From Liolophura sinensis (taxonomy: Eukaryota > Mollusca > Polyplacophora > Chitonida > Chitonidae), in NCBI RefSeq assembly GCF_032854445.1, contig NC_088297.1:7117375-7181374 (forward strand): 64,000 nt of DNA. Direction: 5' to 3'. Position numbers and translations under genes: made by a program. Positions 20,401-31,965 of this stretch are shown one piece after another. The notes beneath the pieces were generated by a model that had not been told where the DNA came from, did not search any database, and saw only the letters and a program-made list of their open reading frames with translations. Positions within the stretch are counted from its first letter, which is position 1. Each line of letters begins with the position of its first letter.

Positions 20401-22004
20401 TATGGGCCGCGCCTCTGTACTTGCCGGTGATATGGCAGTGATCGCGCACAGAATCGACGCCTTCTCACACACGTGGCAGGTTGTGGCGTTGTTGTGGGCC
20501 TGCCAGTCCTGGGGAGTCATCCTCATGGCTATAGGGTTAGCTAAAACATCTTTGATTTCCCGCTCCTCCTGCCGGACAGCTCTGAGGAAGTGTTCCGTCG
20601 CGTTAGGGCCTCTGTATTCCACGGGGTGTTTTGTGTGGCCGTCACAACGCACAACAACATAGCAGTAACTACATGGCTCGTGGTGCTCAGTGTTTTGAGT
20701 TTTGCTCTCTGTATGTGACGCGGGTGGGCTTTCAACCTTTTTAGTCAGAGCCTCAAAGTCGGCATATATGATGAACGGAGCCGCTAGCTGTTTGTGGTGG
20801 TTCTGAAAGGTGAACTTGTTTTCCCCCTCCTGGGGCATTTCCACCCTCACTGCCGTCTTGCCAATCCCACGGCATTCCGGCTTATGCGCCTCGAGCACGT
20901 CGTCCCTTGTGTAACCGTGTAGACAACGCTCGCAGAAATGTTTGCGATTTGGCGCCTTACTTTCTTGGAACAGGAGACGGTTGAGATCTTTTATCCACGT
21001 ATAATGGAATTTGCCTGCCTTCCCAATCAGCAGTAGATTGATTCGGAGCGTGTCGCCGTGCTGCTTGCTGAGGCGATGCACGACCACACCCTTGTCCCAC
21101 CCGAACACATTGATGGCGAGGTCGTTATTTCCCTCCACTTTAGGGATCTGAGAGATGGGCGTGGGGGCGTCGATCCCACCAAATTCAAGACCATCATTGG
21201 TGGGATACTTGGTTTGTCTCTAAGGGTTTCTGGCGGCTGGAAATAAGGCAGACTGGAGTGCCCATCGGAGGCAGTCGTCTTTCTTCTTCACATTCATTAC
21301 TGCTTTCTTATCACTCACAGCTGCAGGTAGGGGGATGTAGGACCCGCCTCTCAGGGGCTGATACCTTGCAATGTCAAGCCAGAGTGTTTGCACGCTATTG
21401 ACAACCCACCCTGACCCTCACTGTGTCTATTTTTCTAGCACCTCCTGGATGGTGGAGAAACCTTATCTAGAGCCCCATCAACGTCACCGGCCTCTAAGAG
21501 AGCCTCCTGTTTGCTGTGGAGTACTGGGCTGGTATACTCTTCACTGCCATCGGCGTTGTCCTTTCGCAACTGAAACCTGAGGCCTACTTGGGACTTAACC
21601 CCGTTGCGTGCCCGGATCTCTTCTTCTAGCTTCTGGCGAATAATGGTTCGTATTTCTTCTAAAAAGACCATTGGGTCCGTCCAAACACCTTCGGGTACGT
21701 TCATCTGCCAGACCCGGAGGAGATTCCTTATGGCCCTGCCGGTGTTAGTGAATTCTAGTTTCTTTCCACCTAGCTCTTCATACAACTCCTCGTCACTGAG
21801 GAAGTTCTTTTCACCTAGCACTTCATCCAACTCCTCGTTACTGAGGAAGGTCTTGTTTTCTTGCTTCAACTTAGCCTTCCATTTAGCCTCAGCCGTTTTA
21901 TACCTGTCGAGGATCCCCTGCAATTCTTCCTAGGCAATGCGGGACCGTGGGTACTTAGGCCGCACACTTATGAGCGTCTCAAACTCCTCCCGTAGTGCTC
22001 GTGC
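20386..22004 (-). pseudogene. POLB: POLB 5' part: N-terminal domain and ExoI
   Basis: 21923-21435 encodes a helical N-terminal region with a duplicated segment (FLSNEELDEVLGEK / FLSDEELYEELGGK), preceded by an in-frame TAG at about 21932 and open sequence to 22004. The frame changes near 21435, continues through SYIPLPAAVSDKKAVMNV, meets a TAG near 21223, and then runs as the frame 21138-20386 with a cysteine motif CERCLHGY and ExoI IYADFEAL. The true start codon is not identifiable. Confidence 0.88.
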
Positions 22005-22056
22005 TTAACTGATGATGTTTCATTGTACGCACCGTATGCATAATTACACCGACTCT

Positions 22057-22335
22057 CTAATTGTAAATGTCGATGGCGGCCAGCCGTTTGAACTCGTCTA
22101 AGAAAGCCTTGAGTCTCCGCTTCCTTTCACACGTCTGGACCCTATTTTGTCCCCAGGCCATGCAAAGCCGAAATCGGTTTTTAACGCCCCGACCACAGCT
22201 AATACATGGCTGGGTGCCAGGACCCTTCCGCAGACGGTATAGGTGAACCCAGCAGTACTCCCCCAGACAACTCTTACCACAGAGCGCCGTGGAGCCGATG
22301 AGAAGCCACTGGCAATTATTGTAACCGTTTGGCAT
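22057..22335 (-). CDS. Small cysteine-rich Polinton protein (putative zinc-binding)
   Basis: Starting at ATG 22335 (MPNGYNNCQWLLIG) the frame runs 92 codons to 22057. Cysteines are arranged as C(x5)C in ALCGKSCLGEYC and as CxxC in PCISCGRGVKNRF, followed by LCMAWG where homologues would keep a further Cys pair. The C-terminus is basic (TCERKRRLKAFLDEFKRLAA). I recognise it as a small Polinton protein found near the polymerase; nucleic-acid binding is plausible from the cysteine pattern and basic tail but is not shown. The frame is open further upstream but without an ATG. Confidence 0.6.
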   Translation of the reverse strand: MPNGYNNCQWLLIGSTALCGKSCLGEYCWVHLYRLRKGPGTQPCISCGRGVKNRFRLCMAWGQNRVQTCERKRRLKAFLDEFKRLAAIDIYN

Positions 22336-22389
22336 GTTGTTGTATACACAATTGGTGTAGAAGCATATCTGGTGCAATGGGTATGTCTA

Positions 22390-22547
22390 TGTCTGTAATA
22401 GAACCCCAGAAGCGGGGAAGAGGGGCTGGGAGCCTCTATTTACCGTGAGGTGGGTGTTATGGATGAAAAGTGGGGCTGGGAGCCTCTATTTGTTCTGGGG
22501 AGGTCCCCAGGGGAGGGTGTGCCAGAACCTATAGTGTGTATACTACT
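22390..22547 (-). repeat. Polinton right terminal inverted repeat
   Basis: The reverse complement begins AGTAGTATACACACTATAGG and follows the left repeat for about 150 bp with small indels. It contains two copies of the block GGGCTGGGAGCCTCTATTT (near 22424 and 22474) and the near-palindrome CTGGGGA-GG-TCCCCAG at 22495-22510. Confidence 0.92.
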
Positions 22548-22552
22548 TTGTG
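22547..22552. repeat. Target-site duplication, right copy (TTTGTG)
   Basis: The same hexamer as 6220-6225. The first T is shared with the terminus of the inverted repeat. Confidence 0.8.
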
Positions 22553-24894
22553 TGAGTTATTTGCCTACCACCAAGCATCCCCTAATGTTAGTCATAACTA
22601 ACATGTTGCCTCGCCCCACGCTAGGTTACATGTGTATGATGCCTACACCAGTGCTGCTGGCCTTTCCAAAAATGTTCACGTTTTTCAGTACATTACGGCA
22701 TTGAACACCCTAGCTGGCACATGCCTTTCTCATAATATTTCTCCCAACTGTCATCACATTTTAAATTTCACATGATTTTTATTATGACTTTACACGCAGA
22801 TCTAGCCCTACATGATTTTTTTCCCTGAGAATTTGGTTCTGGAAGCCAGAAATACTACCATCAACTAACATGTGTACAAGGCTCATCTATTGTACTCTCT
22901 TCAAGACCGGCAATAAAACATTGGACTAGATCAATCATGTTTTCTTTGACCCTTCAACTCTTTAATCACGTGACCAAAATGTGTGTTTTAACATCACTTC
23001 CGAACTATGAACAGCTCTGCACTTTTTCAAAATTGAGGGATGTCTACATTTTCAAACTCATTTCAGTTGCTTTCAGCCGCAAACACACTTAATACCAACA
23101 CTTTTGTTCCACATATAATAATCCGAACAAGTCTACATTCCAATGCAACAGTCTGACTGGAGACAAAATATCGATTTCCTTGTTTTCAGGCTTATTCCAA
23201 AGTCCGTGTTCCACCCGTCTGTTGTTTTAACATCACCCTGCAAGACGAGCCGGCAGAGATGTGAAATCACACAACGGCCGAGGGAAACTTGACGGGGGAA
23301 AGTCTTAGCTGCCCCTAATGGTATTATGCGAACTGTCACAACACTTATGTTTCCTATACGTATGTTGTATCATTTTACATCTGGTTTGTACAAGAGAGGC
23401 AGGAATTTCCGTCAAAAATCATTCTTTGCTTCAATGTGTATTTTACCGCTAAAATGCTATTGGGTTATTCAAGTTGAAAAACAGCCCACAGTGCGAGCGG
23501 TAATTGGCACAATGTTGTAACAGTATACAACAGTTCTAACTTTTCGTCTATAAGTACACTTTTCATATCACAATCAAACGCTTGTACAAAAGTAAATGAC
23601 ATATTAACGGCGGTTGTAGCCAACCAGACACGGCATTCCAGCTTACAGCCATGTGCTTCGCGGTAAAGTAGGTCAGTACGTTGTTGTTGTCAGGGCTGAC
23701 ATTCACTTCGACGCAAACCAGAAATCTCCAACAGGTACAGTCATATATGAAATCATGTCTTCACGTGCACATAATGTTAGTGGATTTATTAATTTATTAT
23801 TAACATGTCAGGTTCTGCTTGAAAAGTTTGTCTGGGTAGAGGAATAGTTAATTTGGGGCCTCTTGTGAACGCCGGGGTTGTAGCTCGTGTCCTGTCAAAT
23901 GCAGTGTTTTAAATTTCTTTATGTAGGTCAAACACGGTCGCACATAACTCCTCACTTTCACTTATACACTATAGTCAGTTCGGGTATAATGGACGAGGGG
24001 AGATAAATCAGGTGTATTGAAATTTTGGGGAATGTATTCTGCCTAAACAATTATGACCACTTTTTCTGCTCAAGATAACCATTCTGTAGGCAGAATTCTG
24101 GCATACACGTCTTTATATACCAGTATTGTGTATCTCTTTTTTTCGTCGTGTTCATAGACAGCTCCCAGAATTTCCACTCAGATCATTGTTAACAAATTAT
24201 GGAAGATAATTCAGCACTTCCCATCAATTCATACTCAATACATACATTTTTGTAAAAAACTTTTATGGACGTATGTAATAATATATTAAATGCTATTGTA
24301 ATAATTCCTTGCATTGTACATGCATATAGCTAAAAGGGTTCTAAAGTTTCTCTTTCACAGCATTAGGAAATATCACTTGGTTAAATTTCTGGCAGTGTTC
24401 AGGTCCATTCTTATGCTAAGTAGTATAACGACTGTATATATACCCAGCACACGTAAGATGCCTTCAGGCACAGTTTACATGTAAATCTTTAATACACATT
24501 AAGGCAGGTACATAACTTCACTATAAGGCACCTATGCAACTGTCATCACTGTGGACTAATAACTTACAAAAGGGGGTACATTACAGTTTTTCTTCATGAG
24601 GAAAACAGCACAGTAAGACAGTGGCGACTTTAATTATTCTGTACTTTCACCCATTTTCAGGTCTTTACTTACATTTCTCTGCACAAGGCTAACCTGGAAA
24701 ATTTGCCGCCTGCCTGAGTTTGATTTCAGTTAACCTAATGCTAGGCATTGGTCACGGGCACCTACCTGGTACATTTTATACACAAGTCGAAGGCTGCATG
24801 TACCTGCTAACCGCCTTTTAATGATATGCCAGATGGATATTCTCACTAAATTCACATGGGAGAGATACAGAGAATCCAACAACTTTGGTAATGA
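22553..24894. other. Intergenic host DNA right of the Polinton
   Basis: AT-rich. No gene, SINE or tandem repeat that I can support. Confidence 0.5.
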
Positions 24895-25231
24895 GGGGGA
24901 CTGATTTACAAATCGGACAAAACTTTGCTTCCAATGAGCACCCTAACCTTTATTCAGACTAATTGTATTCTCTCTGGGCAGTGTAAGCGACTAGTGTTCT
25001 CAACAATTTCCAAACCCTAATGTGGCTGATACATTGAACCTGTTCTCTGTTGACAGATTACACAGATTAACAAATCCCGTGGAATACAAGTGACTCTCCC
25101 TGCATCTTGACATCTGCAACAAAGGCCAAACTGAGGAATTCACCACCTGTAGGTGATCTCCAACATTACTGAAGCACCAAGAAGCCAGCATCTGGGCGCT
25201 AGACAAGGGACAGATCATAACATGTGGACCT
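24895..25231 (+). repeat. Duplicated block X, copy 1
   Basis: Shares long near-identical stretches with 62440-62775, such as CTAATGTGGCTGATACATTG and CACCAAGAAGCCAGCATCTG, and leads in both copies into 40-bp minisatellite units. Confidence 0.85.
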
Positions 25232-25746
25232 TATACCATGCAGACTGCACAGGTAGTGGGTATGTGGCCCCTACACCATGGGGACTGCACAGGTAGTGGG
25301 TATGTGGCCCATACACCATGGGGACTGCACAGGTAGTGGGTATGTGGCCCATACACCATGGGGACTCCACAGGTAGTGGGTATGTGCCCCATACACCATG
25401 GGGACTGCACAGGTAGTGGGTATGCGGCCCATACACTGTGGGGACTACACAGGTAGTGGGTATGCGGCCCATACACCATGGAGACTGCACAGGTAGTGGG
25501 TATGTGGCCCATACGCCATGGGGACTGCACAGGTAGAGGGTATGTGGCCCCTACACCATGGGGACTGCAAAGGTAGTGGGTATGCGGCCCATACACCATG
25601 CAGACTGCACAGGTAGTGGGTATGCGTCCCATACACCATGGGGACTGCACAGGTAGTGGGTATGCGGCCCATACGCCATGGGGACTGCACAGGTAGAGGG
25701 TATGCGTCCCATACACCATGGGGACTGCACAGGTAGTGGGTATGAG
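25232..25746. repeat. 40-bp minisatellite (~13 copies)
   Basis: The period is 40 bp, with unit parts GGGACTGCACAGGTAGTGGG and TATGTGGCCCATACACCATG. Variants include TATGCGGCCC, TATGCGTCCC and GTAGAGGG. Long minus-strand frames arise because the unit lacks stops in most phases. About two units recur in block X copy 2 (62780-62850). Confidence 0.93.
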
Positions 25747-26059
25747 GGGCACAACAAATGACTCCATGACTACTTCATTCTGATTTTCTATATTTTTCAG
25801 TATTTAACCAGCGTGCACTCTTCTCTTCAGTACAGGGATAGCATGAAAAAGTAGGCAACTACCTGACAAGAATAAATGAAATACAATTGGAATATTGGTC
25901 ACATTTTAATACCTACATGTACCTCCCCATTGTGTGCCCACATTTAACGGCTGCAGGTAGCTAATGTAAACCCTGATTTATGTGTTCATATCATTCCACT
26001 ATTGAGGACACTGTGTGATGAACCTGACTAGCTCACACTACTTCTGTATCCCCCTAACG
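25747..26059. other. Right flank of block X (diverged copy near 62985-63240)
   Basis: Weak but ordered similarity to 62985-63240: 'TATTTTTCAG', 'AGGTAGCT', 'GGACACTGTG' and 'GATGAACCT' occur in the same order. No gene. Confidence 0.45.
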
Positions 26060-26406
26060 GCCCCGATAGCACAATTAGCGGAGCGTCTCCTTCGGGAGGG
26101 GTAGATCCAGGGTCAATCCTGGGTTGAGTCACACCAAAGACTTTAAAAGAGGAAGTTGTAACTTCCTCGCTTTGCGTTCAGCATGAAGGGGATAATGCGA
26201 CGACTAGTTGACCTGTATCAGTATAATGGCTCAGGCGGGGGCGGCTTACTTGCCTCCAGTAAGGCGTCTCGGCCAAGCAGCAGTAGATAAGAGTGGTGAA
26301 AAATCGTCCTGCAACAAAAAGGCACATTACATACCCTCTAAGGATTCTTAAGTCTAAGTACGACCTTAAACCCCAAGCAATCACTCACTCACTCACTCAT
26401 TCACTC
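26060..26406 (+). mobile_element. SINE family B, copy 1
   Basis: A tRNA-like head (CCCCGATAGCACAATTAGCG, then GGTAGATCC) is followed by a body shared with 29182 and 59736 (GGGATAATGCGACGACTAGT, TGTATCAGTAT, AAGGCACATTACA, ACCTTAAACCCCAAGCAATC) and ends in a (TCAC)n tail. Divergence suggests an older copy. Confidence 0.85.
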
Positions 26407-27846
26407 TTTATCACCCTTATGAATTCAATACTAAAGAAGACAATATGTAATAATATTTCACTTCGAGTTATTGAAAACCATTTCATTACAATGTATATTT
26501 GCAGTCATTCCTACAAAGGAGTGACATCTCTTACATCTCATACTCCACCTGGATATAATTTATACACACCTACATTGGTTTCAGAACCTCTGGCCTATGG
26601 ACCTGGGGGACTGATGAGGACAGTTCAAGGATGAGGGTCTTACTTCCATTCACAGTGTCATGATTGGTGAGAGAAGGCTACAGCTAGGCGTTTCAATGTT
26701 ATTTTACTCTTCCAATGGCAAATGGCTGTAAAAAACATCAAATAAGTACACACATTAGCTATTCACAAAAGATTACCATGTCAAATTTTCACACAAAAAC
26801 AGCACCAAGTCATTACAAAGCTGAGTGACATTACCCGGATGTTTGATTTCTGCATACATATTTTGTCAATACAAGGCAGAAACTATACTGCATATTTCTG
26901 GATAAAAATGCTACAGCCCCATTCCAATGGATTTCTTTAGACATGTGTTGCTTTAAAATAACCCCAATATTTATGCTTTAGGAAGCATCTCCCACATGAT
27001 GTTGACATTATTAGAACAGTTTTCAGTATAACTTTTTCTACATTTCTTACCATTGTTACATGAGTCTGATATTTACTTTGATATACATTCAGGTGTTCTT
27101 GATATTTTCAGAGAAGCTGAAGTGAGTTCCATTAGCCATTATGCTTTTTTGTGACAAAAATTTCAAACATACCCTCTGTTAAAATTTTCCAAAATTGCTT
27201 AATTCCCATCTTATTTCTATGTTTTTTCCATGTCCTACCATACGGGACATGTATTATCACACTATGGCCTATGCTTTTCGTGAAAAAGAGGACAGATGTG
27301 CCACAATAACTTTCAAATAATAATGACAACTCTACTTTACCCATGTTCAGTTGGTAGTTTTCCGAAATGACCTCATCAGTGAACAACCCGTCACTGCTGA
27401 ATCAGCTTGGCGTAAACAAGTAGAGTTATCCATCAAAGAAAGCTGTTACGACGGTTATCGTCAGTTAGGACAGCTTTAGTTGCAAACTCCTCTCTTGGGG
27501 CCTTAGGCCAACTGTAATTCAAAGGCATCTTTTCGACACGATATGAAAGGTGAAAGATTTCTTCCAATTCTGTAAGTTAGGTGACTTGTTATGATCTATA
27601 TATTTATATAAAAAAACAAGACTTTCAAAAGTCATTAAAGACTAAAGAATTTGTCAACATAACCTCAAATTATATGGACTACAATTCTGTTACAGGCGCC
27701 AATTTCATACAGCTATAAATTACACATTCACAAATTCAATGTGGTGATAACAATTATTTTTATTAATTATTCTTTCATTCTCTACAACATTTTTTCGCAG
27801 CAAAGGTTTATATTAGCACTATCTGCTCAGCTTCACAATTACAACA
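26407..27846. other. Intergenic host DNA, no gene seen
   Basis: AT-rich. Short frames only, none with recognisable features. Confidence 0.5.
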
Positions 27847-29181
27847 TCGCCATGTCTCAAAGAGTTATACCCCCTGTTTTCATCATTTGCCTAAAGTATT
27901 CATGGAATTTGCTTCCTTCTTTAATTTACATCATACAAAACATGCTGACTTGCAGTACTACAGGTTTTATAATAATGAATAAATTCACCGTCTCCACTAT
28001 ACTTATTTTGTTTGTAGAATAACACATTTTGCCTCTCAATATTATAAATACTAATGTCAGGCTATTATCATCATTTTTGTCATGATGTTTGGTTTTTCGT
28101 GCTGTTAATTCTTCAGAAATAACTCTACCTTTACCACAGTCCTGGAGTATTGGATATCTGGGGACAAACCAAGTGAATTGCATTATTGCCAGAGACCAAA
28201 ACGAATAGTTACACCGCAGACTGGCGGGCCAGGGTGGACAAAAACAACCCACTGTGAGTACGACATAACATATGGATAAGGGGAGGTAACTCAGCCATTT
28301 CTGTGGCATGCAAAGCGCCGTTATTATTTAAAACTTGATTAACTGTCGGTCTTTGCACTCCATTAGCAGAAAATTATTACCAATTACCTATTTTTATGGA
28401 CACTTTATGCTACATTATTGTAGAAAATTCGTCTTTTCGTATCCGTGACTGGGAGTGATTCCCAACCTTCATTTTAACTGATTTCTTCTGTGTCAAATTT
28501 TTATCTGTGCATGAATATACAAGAAAGCAATCTTACATACTCTTCCTTTCATGTGTAGGACATCAATCCACTTCTTAATTGAAAGCATATATTATTTCCA
28601 CTTTTGGCACCCAGAAAATATCTCATACTCCTAATAAGCTGTTCATGACACACAGTAATAGCTTCGCTTTCAAACCATTCTTTAGCATTATTAAAAAACA
28701 TGTCTTCTTGCAAAGAGTCTTGTGACCGTATTTTCAAAATTATGATTTGTTTTCATGTAAGCTGTCACTCTCTTATACACATTCAACAACGTCATCAGCA
28801 TGAAATAATGCAGTCTCTCACAGGAAGTCTATTATTGGTTTTCAAAGACCTAAATAATGGATATTATACAGAGGCACATAAATCTGAAACTGTTTTTACA
28901 GTGACAGTGGTTAAATTTTTCACAAAACTGGCTCTACAGTACCTGAACAAATATACTGGACCAGCTAAACATTGAGCAGACTTGGTGTCACAGACCAACA
29001 GGAAAATGAAGCCCTACTTATCATAGCCATTTAACTTCATCTTCCTCTCAGCTGTCATCATAATGCTCACATCCATGTTCGTGATGCATACACAGCTTAG
29101 TGCCATCTGTGAAAACAAGACGTTTGGTCTTCATCTGGTTTTCATCTGGTCAAATACTTTTGAACGTTTGAACGAATACCT

Positions 29182-29510
29182 GCCCCGATGGCTCACTTGG
29201 TAGAGCGTCTCTTTCGAGCGGTAGATCCAAGCTCCATCCTGGGTTGGGTCACACACGCATTGAGTCCAGTATTAAGGGGATAGTGCAACGACTTGTTAGC
29301 CTGTATCAGTATTATGCTTTGGGCCGGACGCCTCGCTTACCTTCAGGAAGTCGTCTCTGTCAAGCAGCACTAGATAAAAGAGCAGTGGAAATCCATCCTG
29401 CAACAAGGAGGCACATTACACGTACATGCACTCTAAGGAATCCTCTGTTGTTGTATCAATGCAAAATTGTTAAGTACAACGTTAAATCCTAACCACTCAA
29501 TCAGTCAGTA
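29182..29510 (+). mobile_element. SINE family B, copy 2
   Basis: Head GCCCCGATGGCTCACTTGG with A-box-like GGCTCACTTGGTAGAGCG, then GGTAGATCC. The body is as in copy 1 and the tail is CACTCAATCAGTCAGT. A separate 3' fragment of the same family (TAAACCCCAAGCAGTCACTC) follows near 29670-29735. Confidence 0.85.
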
Positions 29511-31221
29511 AAACATTTACACATATAATATGCAACCTTCTTCATTTTCATGCGTGTCAAATTTGCTTAGAATTTACAAAATACCCACATGAAAATTGTT
29601 ACAGTCACAGTTTACATTACAAGCCTTCAATCCCAATTAACTACATGTACACAGGAGTTATCCTGGATCTGTTTCCATCATCGTATGACTGAAACATTGT
29701 TGAGTACTACGCTAAACCCCAAGCAGTCACTCCTTGGTCTGTTTAAGCTCAGATTCAGGATAATTAACAAACGCATCCATACAGAAGACTTGCATACATT
29801 ATTATTTCATTCATTGTCAGTCTTATTCTATGCTAATCACGTATCCTGTTCTTTGCAGTTCTTCAAAACTATTCTCAGGTGAATTTTTACACTCTTATCC
29901 TCAATTAGTCGTGTCACATTTCTGCTAATTTTTGAAAAGCACTTTCAGACACAAGTTTGGTATCATCGATTCATTCTTTTATTATCACTTCTGCCTTCAT
30001 TCTAGGCCATGCTGCTCACATTTCACAAACTTTTCTGCAAAGGTCAGGTTATCTTTGAGTAACTTCAAAAATATTTGGAAGACTATCCCATACTGACATG
30101 ACTTTTGCACATCTCAGGATTTCGTACTTTGTCATTGCTTGCAGCTTTTAGCATAGCTATTTAAGTATTTTGTAATTTGCACAAACTCCTTTAAAAAGAA
30201 TTATGAAAACCAGCTCAATCCATGCCTTAAGTGCAATATGGCAGGACAAAATAGCTGTCATTCGTTTCATCCATGCCTAACATTTGTACAGTTCTTGTCT
30301 TTACACTTTTCATAACATTTACATCTGTGTTAAAATTACATGTCTTTTAAGGATTCTACTCTCTGTTTCATGTCAGCATGAACTATTTTCTGTTTGCTTT
30401 GTACTTCTTCAGCTCTTCACTATCCTGGAGGATATTGATAAGTGAAAGTTGAAAATGGCCATCCACTGCTATACACAAACCTGTTTCTTACCAGCGTGAC
30501 GTTTTCTGTCATCTCTTTATTTACACATTCATTTACAGTTTTCAGTCATTTCTTTCATGACTTCATTATATCAACATGGACTGTATTGAGCTGTCAGCAG
30601 AGTTTTCATCTGTTAACATCAACTTTATATATTGTGCATATGGCTCAAAGAGTTATTCCCCTTGTTTCTCGTCTTTTCAGAGATAATTAAGAAGCTTCTC
30701 TTTATTTATTGCTTCATAACAGACAGGGAGAGCAAAACTATACTTACACATACTTTTCAGTTCACGGTAGATTAAGCTTTCAAAACACATATATATTTTC
30801 TTCCTTAAATTAAAAATTATGCCTTAGGGACACAAATTTTCATAGTTTTGTGGTTAGAATATTTACAGTTCAAATGGTGATATTTTCTGGTTTAATCTTT
30901 CATATATTGCTTTTCACATTTCATGGTCAACAAGAATTAAACGTCTCAACATAAACCAAGTTCATCTCATTATGAAAGACAGGAAAACAAAATGTTACAC
31001 CACAGATTGACAAGCCATGATACATGTGAACAGCCCACTCCGAGGAAGGCCTTACACATGGGTAAAGGGAGATAACTCTGCCATTTCCGTCAGGCAACTG
31101 GTACACTGGTTTGAAAGATCTGTTTTACCAACAATGTCCTATTTTCTCCCAGAAGCTTATGTAAACAAATGTCTTTCATTTGATATACTCTGTTAAATAT
31201 AAAATACCACATCTAGTTAGT

Positions 31222-31345
31222 GGATAGGACATGTTCTGTTATAATGTCTTTAGGATAGGACATGTTCTGTTATAATGTCTTTAGGATAGGACATGTTTAG
31301 TTATAATGTCTTTAGGATAGGATGTGTTCTATTATTATGTCATTC
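31222..31345. repeat. 31-bp minisatellite, 4 units
   Basis: GGATAGGACATGTTCTGTTA with TAATGTCTTTA repeats at 31222, 31253, 31284 and 31315. The duplicate at 61761 has three units. Confidence 0.9.
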
Positions 31346-31690
31346 TAATTTCTTTCTCTCCTCCATCACATATGACGCAGCTCCGACATGGGAACACATT
31401 TCTTGATTTCATTTGTAAGGGTTGTATCTTTCATTTATGATATTCATCAATAATTTGGTCATGAACTCTTACACATGTAACATAATAAAGTGTAGAGTAT
31501 TCCATAATGTTCGATTCTCTCCTCACGTGGAGCAGTAGCAGGGCTATACACACTATTTATATTACACACAAGGAGCATTTCTAAAACTTCAGCAATGACT
31601 GTTTTAACGTTTAGCATATGCATTCCATCTTGACAAGAATGTCTTTATCAACTTTTCTGCTATTCACATCATTTCATAGTCGAACATTTC

Positions 31691-31965
31691 GCGGGGCCTC
31701 CGTGGCTCAGTTCGTTAGCGCGCTAGCGCAGCGTAATGATCCAGGAGTCTCTCACCAATGCGGTCGCTGTGAGTTCGAGTCCAGCTCATTCAGGCTTCCT
31801 CTCCGGCCGTAAGTGGAAAGGTCTTATAGCAACCTGCGGATGGTCGTGGGTTTCCCTGAGGGCTCTGCCCAGTTTCCTCCCACAGCAATGCTGGCCGCCG
31901 TCGTATAAGTGAAATAATCTTGAGTGCAGTGTAAAACACCAAACCAAATAAAATAAATAAGTAAA
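31691..31965 (+). mobile_element. SINE family A, full copy with tRNA-like head
   Basis: The head has A-box-like GTGGCTCAGTTCGTTAGCG and B-box-like GAGTTCGAGTCC, the internal pol III promoter elements of a tRNA-derived SINE. The conserved body follows (CAACCTGCGGATGGTCGTGG, AATGCTGGCCGCCGTCGTAT, AAGTGAAATAATCTTGAGTG), with a (AAAT)n-like tail. This is the only copy in the window with both promoter boxes. Confidence 0.92.

Larger units (their letters stand above)
15695..22004 (-). pseudogene. POLB: Protein-primed family B DNA polymerase, split by a nested transposon
   Basis: The whole gene reads from about 22004 down to about 15695 on the minus strand, minus the 2.5 kb insert at 16444-18948. 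In order it shows: a helical N-terminal region (21435-22004); the ExoI motif IYADFEAL (around 20760); the ExoII region FHNLRGYDGHLLM (around 20320); ExoIII YCRTHVLLL (19890-19912); polymerase motif A LDANNLYGWA (about 19590-19620); motif B KLMNNSVFGKT (about 19105-19145); motif C YTDTDSLLLE (about 16308-16335); and the KxY motif KMYSI. This is the Polinton pPolB, which replicates the linear element from protein-primed ends. Breaks: TAG at 21932; a frame change near 21435; an in-frame TAG near 21223; a frameshift plus TGA near 20395-20460; TGA 19397-19399 in place of a Trp codon; and the insertion. Catalytic Asp of ExoIII is His. Confidence 0.95.
6226..22547 (+). mobile_element. Polinton/Maverick element (decayed, 16.3 kb)
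   Basis: Bounded by inverted repeats of about 150-165 bp and a 5-6 bp target duplication. Internally it holds the diagnostic Polinton set: family B polymerase, rve integrase, major capsid protein and packaging ATPase, plus about ten small genes of families I associate with invertebrate Polintons. Its base composition (GC-richer) and dense gene packing contrast sharply with the AT-rich flanks. Most genes are broken by stops or frameshifts, and a hAT-like element sits inside the polymerase gene, so the copy is inactive. The size of 16.3 kb includes 2.5 kb of nested element, giving about 13.8 kb originally. No adenain-like cysteine protease was recognised. Confidence 0.95.
27847..31965 (+). repeat. 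Segmental duplication Y, copy 1 (~4.1 kb)
   Basis: Begins at ATCGCCATGTCTCAAAGAG and is near-identical and collinear with 58427-62402, including one SINE B, a 31-bp minisatellite and one SINE A at the right edge. Several frames are open in both copies (for example 27926-28309 minus and 28700-28975 plus), but this reflects sequence identity. No protein family is recognised. Confidence 0.92.

Noticed and set aside
25215-25767. Repetitive minus-strand protein with THYLCSPHGVWATYPLPVQS-like units
   Set aside because: Arises from the 40-bp minisatellite; three phases of one non-coding unit.
27926-28309. Conserved 127-130-codon protein in both Y copies
   Set aside because: The two copies are recent duplicates, so an open frame in both is expected. 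The frame also runs through the antisense of a repeat module.
29182-29255. Functional tRNA gene
   Set aside because: tRNA-like head of SINE family B, repeated at 26060 and 59736.
31691-31765. Functional tRNA gene
   Set aside because: A- and B-box-like motifs are present, but no clean cloverleaf is evident and the sequence continues into a SINE body found in several copies.
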